Source of the DNA: Xiphias gladius
Lineage: Eukaryota; Chordata; Actinopteri; Istiophoriformes; Xiphiidae
NCBI RefSeq assembly: GCF_016859285.1
Contig: NC_053417.1
Span: 13,464,706 to 13,528,705, forward strand
Length of the DNA: 64,000 nucleotides
Direction: 5' to 3'
In this document: positions 40,471 through 64,000 of the stretch, one piece after another
Layout: every line of letters begins with the position of its first letter
Position numbering within the stretch: position 1 is the first letter of the stretch
The notes under the pieces: model-generated
The model's input: the letters and a program-made list of their open reading frames with translations, nothing else
Databases searched by the model: none
Told to the model about the DNA's origin: nothing
Position numbers and translations under genes: made by a program

Positions 40471-41799
40471 TACATCCTTTAAACTGACTTTGCAAAAAAC
40501 TGGGATTTTGGGCTCAAAGGTACAAGTCTGTCCCTGCATGTTCTCTTGTTGACTTGTAGATTATTTACAGTTTGAATTTAATTTGTCATTGCTCATGTCG
40601 TTAATAAATGTAATAATGTTAATAAATTCGTACTACTTTACAGAGACAACATACAAGGTAAGACAATAGGGACATATCGGTGAGCATTGGTGTGTGCAGC
40701 AGCGGGAACACACTCAGCCCTCGGCTCAAGCATCCAGATGTGTCGCTGAAATCTAAAAATTCTGTTTCTAATTTGCATGACCTCTTTCCCTGCACTATTT
40801 AGGTGAGACCAGGCCTTTAGAAATCTTCACAGTGGATAACATCTGATTGGTGTTGCCTGTAGTAAGATTTTGGTATGGGTTTAGTCTTTTAAACAGAACA
40901 CAGGTCAGAAAGCTTTGTGCCATCATTTAATGATGTTAAAATGAACCAATACAACTGCAGAAACTTAAAGTGAGCAACACATTTAAATTCTTAACCTTCA
41001 GGGAAAGTTGGCTACCAGGACTTCTCTGTGCAGGGTTGAACCAAAAGTGTGCTGTACTCCAGCATATCATAGCCTATCAGCAACAGACTTTCTCAGTATT
41101 ATGTGAGGGCTACACCCTATGAACACAAATACAGCCTCTGGCCATATCAAATTATCCCACTTTTTATGTTTCAAGTGTTTATATTTCTTTGCTGATATCC
41201 ACAGGATTAAAGTATTACCTTGAAAAGTAAAGGAGATTCTACATTGACCTCCAGTGAGTGAATAAAATGAGTCATACTCCTCATTCAAACTTCTATAGAA
41301 AAAAAAAACAGAAAAATTAGGATCTCCCTTCACAAATTGATGTGCAGTGATGTGTCTGAAGTATAAAAAATATTTTTCAACACAATGTGGTCTAGTTGAA
41401 ATTAAAATAACTATGTAGACAGCGATGTTGCTACTGAGCTCATTAGACTCTTTCTAACTAATCCCAGACCAAAATGTTGCATTATATACATGAAAACTAC
41501 TCACACAAAACTCTTTCCCATACATAAGTTATGGCATTCAAAACTTTTCCAAAGTGGAAACACTATGTAATTGAAACTCAAAATTAAAACAAAATATAGC
41601 AAATGCAAAAATGCAATAAAAGCAGTGTGATACAGATTTACAGCTAAGAGAAGATGCAGCACAAAAATAGTGAATAGAATTTAGCTGTGAAACTGTGTAA
41701 TGCAGTAATGAATTGGATAAACAGGCAGTCTGTTTTGGTCTTTGTGCAGATGACAGACAAACTATAAATGTTTCAGAGACCTCTGAGGGGCTTTACCTG

Positions 41800-42072
41800 C
41801 CAGTCCCTCGGCAATTCAAAGTTCTTAAGTATGACAGGACCCCGCATGAACTCACAGTGATCATTTCACAAGCCTCCTCCACTCATCACCTCCTCCCAGT
41901 ATGCTCTGCATCGTAAAATATATTAAGACAAAAGTGATCATAGTAGCAAGTCCCCAGATTGTGGAATTTTAGGTCCTGCATGGCCACTAGCTCAGTCCTT
42001 ACACCTACTTTCCTAGTCGCTCTGTGCAGACAAGACATACCAGCCCAGAAGTCCTGATATTTCTCCTGACAC
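41800..42072 (-). other. gnai3: Possible gnai3 3'-UTR terminal exon
   Basis: On the minus strand TTTTCCTTTTTCCTGCAG forms a strong acceptor ending at 42073, and a matching donor CTGCAG/GTCAGC lies only 17 nt beyond the gnai3 stop (after 44096). This parallels the proposed gnat2 3'-UTR intron. The Rex3-like LINE would lie inside this intron. The downstream end of the exon is unknown; the left limit given is arbitrary. Confidence 0.3.
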
Positions 42073-42939
42073 CTGCAGGAAAAAGGAAAACAATCATTAA
42101 TATCTATGGCTACAGGAATATAATAAACTAACATGACCCATCGCTGTGAGTACGGTGCCCCTGTCATATACAGTAAGTGTTCAATCATAAGCTGCTTGGT
42201 AAAAACAAAATAACTGGACAATTCTATGGACATTTCCATTAAGCCATATAATTCGCTTAACACACCAGATTAAAAAAAAATGTTGGATAAAAAAACTTTT
42301 TTCTTACTTCCTTTTCACAACCAGTGTAAATAGAGGGTGATACCAGAGTAAAAGCTATGTTATATATGGGTTTTTCCTCTGTACAGCAGCTATTCTAGGA
42401 CATTTCAGAGTTATTATCAGAGTTTTATCAGGCTCAGCTCAGACCCAGTGTAACTACATGTTAGCATGCTAAAATATATAGCACAGGGAAAGAGCCAAAA
42501 ATTCAGACTAGTGAGAAATCCAAGGATCCTATATCTATGTTTAGGCTGGCAACTGATTTAGTCTCTGACTGGCTGGCAATATCTCTTCCTTACCACTCTA
42601 CGAGGCTAGCTACCCACTCCCTGAGTGAGGCTATTCATTCGCTGAGCCTGGTAATTCTCATTCCTATCTCAATAACCCACTGGATATGTAATATGGATTT
42701 GCCAGTCAGTAGCATTTCTATGGTGGCTCAAAAATGGATATGGAAATGTGTCTCGTGATGTTCACAGTATAAGCTCTGTTGTATCTAGTCTTACTAAACA
42801 CTAACACTGCACTGACAGAAGTTTGACTTGATGTACAACTTTTCAATGATTCTCTCACATATAAATAACATGCTGACATTTCAGAAGTATGGGTATGGTT
42901 TCATACAGAAGGGATTTTACAATGACACAATCTGAGCTG

Positions 42940-43785
42940 ATCACAGTATGTCTCTGCTATTTGCAGATGACGGTGGTTCTATTGGGTTCATCAGACTGTG
43001 ACCTTCAGCATGTACTGGGGCTGTTTGCATCTGAGTGTGAAGCAGCTGGGAAGAGGGTCAGCACCTCCAAGTCTGAGGCCATGGTTCTTTGCTGGAAAAA
43101 GGTGGATTGCTCCGTTCGGATTGGGACAGAGTTACTGCCCCAAGTGAAGGAAATCCAGTATCTCGCGGTCTTGTTCACGAGTGAGGGTAAGATGGAACGG
43201 AAGATTGACAGGCCGATTGGTTGCGGCATCAGCAGTAAAGTGGGAGTTATACTGGGTCGTTGTTGTGAGAAAGGAAGTGGAGACAAAAGTCATTGCTTTG
43301 AATTTACCAGTCAATCTACGTTCTGACCATCACCTATGGTCATGAGCTTTGGGTAATGAGAGAAAGAAGAAGATCGCGTATACAAGTGGATGAAATTAGT
43401 TTCCTCGACAGGGCGGCTGGGCTCAGCCTTAGAGATAGGGTAAGGAGCCGTGACATCTGCGGGGAGCTTGCAGTAGAGCCGTTGCTCCTTTGTGTCAAAA
43501 GGAGCCAGTAGAGGTGGTTTGGGCATCTGATTAGGATGCTTCCTGGCCCCTTCCATTGGAGGTCTTTTGGGCACGTCCAACTGGTAGGAGACCCTGGGAT
43601 CGACCCAGAACACGCTGGAGAAATTATATATCTCATCTGGCCTGGGAGTGCCTCAGAATCCCCCAGGAGCTGGAAAAACGTGGCTGGGGAGAGGGACGTC
43701 TGGGCTGCCTTGCTTAACGTGCTGCCACCGTGAACCGACTTTGGATAAGCAGCAGAAAATGGATGGATGGATGGAAGGAAAACAA
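42940..43785 (+). mobile_element. 5'-truncated Rex3/RTE-like LINE 3' end
   Basis: Remains of a reverse transcriptase: the catalytic-region motif LLFADD is encoded at about 42955 in one frame, followed after a frame change by SSDCDLQHVLGLFASECEAA, VSTSKSEAMVLCWKKVDCS, ELLPQVKEIQYLAVLFTSEG. Degraded C-terminal sequence follows (HLIRMLPGPF, EVFWARPTG-type in shifted frames). It ends in GGATGGATGGATGG tetranucleotides, the GATG tail described for Rex3 (RTE clade). Frameshifts and stops show it is dead. The 5' end is truncated, as usual for LINE insertions. About 330 bp downstream of the gnai3 stop, in antisense to gnai3. Confidence 0.75.
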
Positions 43786-44112
43786 CTTTGGTAGTATGGA
43801 AGTGATGGTATCCCGTGAGGTCTAATCAATCAAATGTTGTAATTTATGTGTTCCTACAATTAATGATGAAGTATTTTTTCTACATTTCATCATATAATCA
43901 CAGTTATTGTTATTGCAAAACTACCCTCCAGTATCATGATATTATTTGAAGGCATTATCGCCCATGTCATCCTAAGAGGGAATCACTTAATAGCCTTGAC
44001 TTTTATCTCTGGGGTGATGTCACAATCAACAATTTTTAACTGCTGCCACATTTCTCCAGTGCTCTCCAGTGCAGCTGAGACGTCAGTGTGCTGACCTGCA
44101 GGGCCTGAGACT

Positions 44113-57978
<13,866 letters not shown>

Positions 57979-58150
57979 TTTTTTTTATCTCTCAAACGAC
58001 TTCTTAGTGTCGGATCGTGGTCTCAGCAGTTCATTAGTTGACGGGAAACGCGCTTGGTCGATGAGAGCTGAAGTTGCCGAGCGGAGAATCGGAGAGAGAG
58101 GGGAAAAGGCGTTGGCAGTGGGGGCTCGTCAGTCCAAATAAACCCACAGT
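57979..58150 (-). promoter_or_regulatory. gnai3: gnai3 5' UTR / proximal promoter region
   Basis: Region directly upstream of the gnai3 ATG. An A-rich stretch precedes the start codon, then moderately CpG-rich sequence follows. A second CpG-rich spot with GCTGCGCAGTCGCGCG lies at about 58415-58435. No TATA box. Start site not determinable. Confidence 0.35.
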
Positions 58151-59711
58151 CACACAGCTTGAGTCCATACACAGCTGCTTAAATGCCGCGTTTTAAACGG
58201 GGAAAAAAAATCGCTTCAAATTGATGTTTTTAAATCTTTTTATCCAACTTATCCGGAGTTTTTATACTAGCAGCAGAACATGAAAATTCATAAGGAAGAA
58301 AACAAAATACTTCATGTAGAAACTTGTGTGTAAAAAAATCAGGCGCTTAATCCAGCGTTTTCAGAGAAAATACACAATGACAAAAACCAGAATTTTCCCA
58401 TAAGAGTGAATGCTGCTGCGCAGTCGCGCGTTCATCCAGCTGATCCAGCTGCAAACCAAGAAAAAACGGCACTGAAAAACGAAAACTGATGCGACCCCCG
58501 GGGGGCTGACGGGAAATGTAGTCGCCTCTGAACTACCTGATATGCGCTACTTTCCGCATGTGCCGCATAAATATCTCACAACCTCGTGCACACATCGACA
58601 CACTTATCACACGCCCTCGGGAACTGGTGTAACACGTAGTTTAAAACTAACTGAAGTCACACCCGCAGTTAACTTCAGTTACAGTCAGCAGACTGTAGCA
58701 GCAGCCGCGTTGTGCAGTGTGAGAGCGCCCCCAGCGGAATCACACCTGGACCGCAGGCGTGGATTGGATCAATTCATCCAATCTGCAATACCTTTTCGAT
58801 CGCCGCATGGCAGCAGACAACGCCACAGACGGACACATGTCTCCAGCTACGAGCTCATATTGCGACTTATTGCCCTAGTTTTACAGAGTTTGAACCACGA
58901 GCTGCCTCTTGGTCACCTTTAATTTCAAACCTAGAACTCGTATCGGATCTGGTTGCGGCGGCGAAGTGGGTGAACACAACTTTAGTCGATCATCTTAATG
59001 ATGACATGTGGCAATATGAACAAAATCAGTGACATTACTGTGTTATTGGAGTTCATGTGAGATCCCACCCTATAATAAAGTCATAATTTAATTAGGGCAG
59101 TAACTACCAACTATTGTCTTTCTCAGTTAATCGGTTGTGTATAAAATGTTAGAATATGGTGAAAAATGCCATATGCAGTTTCCAAGGGGCAAGGTTGAAA
59201 TGTATTCACAACTTTTTAAATATTTTTTAAAAATGGATTACTAGTATTCATGAACACTGTATTTCAGAATAGAAAGAATAAACAAAACCAAAATGGATTT
59301 TTGACAACCCTAAATTTGTTCTTATTAATGACTTGTAGCTTATCTACAAAGCATTAGTAAATTATTTATTCAGTATTATTCAAGTCATTAGTCACAACTT
59401 CTAAATCCTCTATAAGGGGTGCCTTGTTTGAAAGTGGTAATATAATATTATATACGAGGCAAAGGTATGTTAGAAAAGAATAAAATCCTAATATCTGAAG
59501 TGGACATTTAGAAGTTGACTCCAATACCAGGAAGGTTATTTAAAAACTGCATTGCGAATAGTGGCTGGCCAACTAATGAACAGGCTACTCAAACCCCCTG
59601 AAGGCCCACTGACTATATGTCTTTGAATTTATCAGTAATCTATAACTTGGCTGCTTTTCCCAAACAGCTCCACTCTCCCGTTCCTCCCGCCAAGCACTGT
59701 CATCAGCTCCA

Positions 59712-59725
59712 GTTACCACGGCAAC
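59712..59725. promoter_or_regulatory. RFX X-box-like motif
   Basis: GTTACCACGGCAAC fits the RFX consensus GTNRCC-N(0-3)-RGYAAC exactly, with a 2-nt spacer. It is 1.7 kb upstream of the gnai3 ATG, in a GC-richer island. RFX factors drive ciliary genes. Motif match only. Confidence 0.4.
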
Positions 59726-60608
59726 GGCTGATCCCAGAGAAGTCAGGATTTGGTAGTAAGTGAGCGATTCATGATATTGAGTTTATCTGATCCAGTGATG
59801 GAGGCTGTTCACTGCAGACAGCCTCCTTGCTCGCACATAAACCCGTGCTCTCCCTTCTGTCGCTGCTCCGGGAGCTGCACGCGGCATCTGAGATGATCAC
59901 AGCTCTCTGTTTAGGCGTTTGGTCGATGAGAAACGAGGCACACCCAAACTTGACCTCTGCACCCAGTGACCCTCTACACTGACACGGTGGTTGCATCTGT
60001 CCTCGAGCGCTTTCCCCCTGGGCGTGTTGGAGCCTATCACAAAGGTCAGTCTGTTTGAACCGTTTCCCTGCGCTGCGGGTGGTGCTCTCCCCGGCTCAAC
60101 GTGAGAGCTATGAGTCACTCTGTCCGATGGGGAGCAGCAAAGGAAAGGGTAAGAGAATTAGGATAATCGGAAAATAGAGGACAAGCCTCGGGTGATGCTG
60201 GGTTGATGGTGGATGGTTCTGGTGAAAAAACAAATGCAATCACATGTCGAAACTGAAACTTTACCTCCAAAAACACCTCAGATGTGCATTATGTTTTAGA
60301 AATACTGAATATAGAAGAAATTTACATTTTTTCTTGGCTCAAATGTTTGTCTTTATTCATATTTCATTTTTTTCCACCACTCAATTCAAGATTTCTATTT
60401 GAAAAATCAATAAGGGATAATAGCTTAGATTCACCTCATCAATACACTTATCGAAACACTATTATTTTGACAGTTGGTATTACAGTGTTGTTCAAAACAT
60501 CCGCCAGCTGACAGGCTCCAGCATCCTGCCTTCCTCCAAATGTCAGTCCTCTTTCATCCTGTTCTTAATGCTTCATTCCACCTCCGTGACACTGCACCCC
60601 CTGCCTGC

Positions 60609-60609
60609 A

Positions 60610-60680
<71 letters not shown>
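60609..60680. repeat. (CA)n microsatellite
   Basis: Perfect run of about 36 CA units. Confidence 0.98.
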
Positions 60681-60685
<5 letters not shown>

Positions 60686-61619
60686 GCAAGGACACACACA
60701 GAGGAGGAGGCAGCTAGAGGGCACGAGAGAAAAGAGATGACGGACGGGATTGATCATGTATTAGATGCGGTTATTGATCTGAAAATGTCTGGTGACTCTG
60801 ACAGACAGCAACCACGACACACTCAAGTTAATCTTCTTGCAGCATTTTTAATCATGTCAACTGGTGGGTAACTAATACACAGGGAAATCTAAACAAAGGG
60901 GAAAAAACAAACCCTAATAATGAAGAATCCAAACAGTCTTTTCAGCTCTGGTACAAAAAGAGATACAGAGAGGAAAATGAACATATCGACTGTATTGATG
61001 ATTTGCAGCAAACAAAACAGTATTTCCATGAATATTCCTAAAGCTGGGAATATTGTCTGCCATTCACCTTCATCTTATTTCTCCGTCCTCGTAATCAACA
61101 GATGGTAGCAGAAATACAGCTTAAAGCGTGTAATCAGATTGGTCGGGGCAATTTTTCTGCTACAGTAACAGAAATCCAGCTGATTGAATGGTGGACTGAT
61201 GTACACTTAGCATAAGGGGCTTTGCAATGAGCCCGGACTGTGTGAAATATCACTGAATTTATTACAACATTGTACCATAAAGAGGAGATGATCAATAATA
61301 CTCAGTGAGGAATATCTCAGATTATCTAAAGAGATTAAACCCTTGTTCATGGACGCTGGTGTAATAAATCAAGGCAGTTTTATGTTATTTTGTTACATAA
61401 AATTGTATATTAATAATTCTCATGGTTTTATATTTTGTAGTTTTAATACTACTACTAAAAATAAATTATAAATACATACATCTTGTAGAACACTGAGGAT
61501 TATGGCAGTGATTTTGTCTTGTGCTCCTTGTTGTACTTAATTTTATGTCTAAATAAATCTGGGCCTAACATTACTGCACCATCTTTTCACACAAAAGAAT
61601 ATTTTTAAAACATGATGAC

Positions 61620-61985
61620 ATGACGACCCCATCTGAAAAGCATTCAGCAACAAAGCCATATCACAAGAAAATTAAGAACGTTATGTCTCCCCCTGACAAA
61701 GGGACCTTTTTTTGTTCTGACTCCAAGCAAAACATGAACCATCCCTCTATGCCTTTTGTCGAGTGTCTTGTGATCATGCCAACAGTCCAGTGTGAGGCAG
61801 TCCAAAATAGACAAAGGCAGCAAGAAAAAGCGATTATAAAAAGAGACAAAAAAAAAAAGTGTTTTGTAAGAGATTTGTGCCTTGTAATTTTCTTTGGAAC
61901 ATTTGTCACTGCTTGTGTGACTTGTGCAACTGTATTCCACCTGAGATCTGAGAAAGTATCACCAGTGTCTTCCATTTGTTGCTAA
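61620..61985 (+). CDS. Unassigned 121-codon open frame, doubtful
   Basis: Not recognised. It has a Lys-rich N-terminal half, a basic stretch (RDKKKKCFVRD) and then one hydrophobic segment of about 20 residues beginning LCLVIFFGTFVTACVTC near the C-terminus. It would look like a small tail-anchored or single-pass protein if real. No Kozak-type context, no neighbouring exon, and both strands are open here, which weakens the case. Low confidence that it is a gene. Confidence 0.12.
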   Translation: MTTPSEKHSATKPYHKKIKNVMSPPDKGTFFCSDSKQNMNHPSMPFVECLVIMPTVQCEAVQNRQRQQEKAIIKRDKKKKCFVRDLCLVIFFGTFVTACVTCATVFHLRSEKVSPVSSICC

Positions 61986-63671
61986 ATGAGGCCAAAGGCA
62001 AATCTTGCCATGTGTAAGCATTGTCACACCTGTGTGCTGTGTAGCCACAACAAGCCTGCTTGTTTATAGCACAAACACAAGAGCACTCACAACTGCTCCT
62101 GTGTTTACCTGTAAACAGCACAGACGTCACGGTGTAATGGGGACTGTGCCGCGACGTCCGAAACTGTCCACATCGCCTTGTTTCAACAAACTGACAGTTT
62201 TAGTGTGCTGTAGCTGATGTTTCTACAAAGATTAATCCTTAACGCTGTCACTGTCATACAAATTATACCATTCACAATGTTTGTCTTTGAGTGGAAGGCG
62301 GTGAAATCACGAGTCGAGCAATGTGAGAGGATTTTGGTGAGGAGGTGATAATCACAAGACTAAGAACAGATAAACATGATAATAATGTTCCTGGAAAATG
62401 GTTAAAAATACGCTGGTGTGTCAGCCTGTTTATTATAAATACCACCAGCAGCACCAGCTGTGAAACGATCCTGTTCAACACAATGAATATTTCAAATGGA
62501 GAGACTTTTTTTTTTTTAATGGCTCTGAATTCACTCCTTCATACTGAGGAAAACAACAATATTTTTTGCATTAAATCCTTGGTAGTATTAGGATTGAATG
62601 AATGATGAAAACAGATCTTTTCCTTATTAACAAACAAACTCATAAACAAACTGGCAACGATAGCTACAATAATGACATCCTTTACTAATACCGCCTCTTC
62701 ATTTCCTTATGTTCTTTCTTCCAGCAGATTGTTCTATAAAATAACACTTAGTTGGAGGTGAACTAGGGCCTAAGTAGAGGGGCGGCAGGATGGTTTTTAT
62801 GATTAGATCGTAGGTTAAATCAGTAATAACACATCTGTTTGGTCAAAGAGAACCTGTTGTATCAAGATGAAGTGATTGTCAAGGGGCTTACCTAAGTATT
62901 AAAACATGAAAATGAGGGCAAACTTAGCACTTTAGTTGAATGGAAGATAAAAAAAAAACCTGAATCCACAGGAGGAAAATGCAGAAAGTATTACGGTATG
63001 TTTGACGAAGTGGCGATGATGTGTCATGACAAATTGTATAGTGTACATTATTGCCTTGCGTGTGATGAAGAACCCGAATTTTAATGAGAAGTGATTGAGT
63101 GAATCAATGGAGGAGGAAAATCACAACTAAAGTGGACATTTCACTGAACGTTTGCTTCAACACTTTTCTCTCTCATGCTAAAATTTCCTTTTAATGGCTC
63201 TGATAGTTTCACATAAACTGTGAAAACTGTGTTCCCACTGAAGCTTTGCTCTCTCAGAGTTTCAGCACTTCTTTATGTCTACGAGATATTTGTCACTTCA
63301 CTGAACAGTGGTTAACACAACAACGGTTTAGTGTCCATCTGCTGACCTTACAAAGAAAACAGCCTGACACTGTATGGCTCTCAAAACATGTAATGCTCCA
63401 GCTTTATGACCATTTGGGATATGAATGAGATGATGCACACAATATATTCTGCTCTGTCCTTCTCCAAAAACCTACACCTTAAATTAAGCTATAAATTAAA
63501 TTCTTTAAAGAAGATACAATGTTTTGCAGTTCACTGGATTTTTAGCTTAAAAGCACTGTTGTAGCATGAACAAAGATGTATTCATTCAAAAAAAATTTTA
63601 GAAAATATGGATAAAACTAAGTATATTTCTTGAATTATTGGATGGCAAACGAGACAGTACATGAGATGCAG

Positions 63672-64000
63672 CTACAGCTCTGGTACAGTTTTGCAGCAGT
63701 TCTCCTTCTCTGATACATGTAGCTCATTGTTCAGCTGTTGCCGCTGTATGAACTCTGAGGTCTCCTCAAGGATCTGCCCTGGGATATGGAAGTCAGCTGC
63801 CGTGTTCTGCTGAACAGCTGATTCCTGAAGGGCCTCAGTCTCTGGCTCCTCTGGGCTGGCTCTGCTGTGAGAGTTGCAGGGCTCCAGATTGCATCCAGTG
63901 CCCTGTAGGAACTGCAAAAAGTTCTCCTCAATAGAGGCCTCGCGGCTGGGCAGCTGCTCCCCTTCACTGGGCCCAGCATGCTTGAAGAGGCAAGCCAGGT
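63672..64000 (-). CDS. gpr61: Probable G-protein coupled receptor 61, C-terminal tail (partial)
   Basis: Open to the right edge; the stop TAG is at 63672-63674. The visible 108 codons are the intracellular C-terminal tail of an orphan class A receptor related to biogenic amine receptors, reported to be constitutively active and expressed in brain. Blocks LACLFK, PSREASIEENFLQFLQGTGC and DFHIPGQILEETSEF match the vertebrate GPR61 tail, while the last 25 residues are divergent. Its position beside gnai3, on the same strand, agrees with mammalian synteny. The seven-helix region lies outside the window. Confidence 0.88.
   Translation of the reverse strand, partial: LACLFKHAGPSEGEQLPSREASIEENFLQFLQGTGCNLEPCNSHSRASPEEPETEALQESAVQQNTAADFHIPGQILEETSEFIQRQQLNNELHVSEKENCCKTVPEL

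Larger units (their letters stand above)
58151..63671. other. gnai3-gpr61 intergenic region
   Basis: No recognised gene. It holds a GC-richer segment (58540-59000), a short fragment of the 7.4-kb repeat family (59090-59230), a GC-richer segment with an X-box (59650-60150), a (CA)n tract and an unassigned 121-codon open frame (61620-61985). AT-rich elsewhere. Confidence 0.6.

Noticed and set aside
41886..42263. 125-codon minus-strand frame downstream of gnai3
   Set aside because: Considered as a separate gene, but the strong acceptor inside it and its position fit a gnai3 3'-UTR exon better; no protein family recognised.
42889..43326. 145-codon frame with reverse-transcriptase-like residues as a functional gene
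   Set aside because: It is part of a frameshifted, 5'-truncated Rex3/RTE-like LINE; the LLFADD motif is in a different frame and stops follow.
58542..59032. Overlapping frames of 126 and 106 codons upstream of gnai3
   Set aside because: They lie in a locally CpG-rich, stop-poor stretch; no domain, and two frames open at once argues for composition rather than coding.

Overview
The window is vertebrate genomic DNA, almost certainly from a ray-finned (teleost) fish. Genes are split by introns with GT...AG borders, intergenic DNA is AT-rich, CA/GT microsatellites are abundant, and the interspersed repeats are types common in teleosts: a Rex3/RTE-like LINE 3' end, hAT-like miniature elements with CAGTGGTGG ends, and a miniature Tc1-like element. 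No bacterial, viral or CRISPR feature was seen.

Four protein-coding genes were recognised by reading spliced exons. From left to right they are: ampd2 (minus strand, 18 coding exons, 90-22652, AMP deaminase 2, 831 codons plus stop); gnat2 (plus strand, 8 coding exons, 32014-37876, cone transducin alpha, 350 aa); gnai3 (minus strand, 8 coding exons, 44113-57978, Gi alpha-3, 354 aa); and the C-terminal coding part of gpr61 (minus strand, 63672 to beyond the right edge). Every exon junction was checked for GT/AG and phase, and each coding sum is a multiple of three. The order and relative orientation (gpr61 and gnai3 on one strand, gnat2 opposite, ampd2 as gpr61) match the mammalian GPR61-GNAI3-GNAT2-AMPD2 block as I know it, so this is a conserved syntenic segment.

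Layout: 1-8798 holds 17 of the 18 ampd2 coding exons. 8799-22543 is a 13.7-kb ampd2 intron full of decayed repeats. 22544-23812 holds the first ampd2 coding exon, a probable CpG-rich upstream exon/promoter and large microsatellites. 23.8-32.0 kb is intergenic and leads into the gnat2 promoter. 32.0-39.2 kb is gnat2 with a probable intron in its 3' UTR. 39.2-44.1 kb is the tail-to-tail interval between gnat2 and gnai3 and contains a Rex3-like LINE. 44.1-58.0 kb is gnai3. 58-63.7 kb is intergenic with an RFX-type X-box. The end of the window is gpr61.

The genes are functionally distinct. gnat2 and gnai3 are tandem-derived Gi/o-class G-protein alpha subunits with identical intron positions, coupling cone opsins and inhibitory GPCRs respectively. 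gpr61 is an orphan GPCR. ampd2 converts AMP to IMP. The most notable observations are: (i) the gnai3 C-terminus lacks the pertussis-toxin cysteine (Ile at 351, plus two nearby substitutions); (ii) a hAT-like element sits inside an ampd2 splice-donor region, and its 8-bp target duplication overlaps donor positions +4 to +6; (iii) a probable alternative ampd2 N-terminus is phase-compatible with an in-frame upstream extension.
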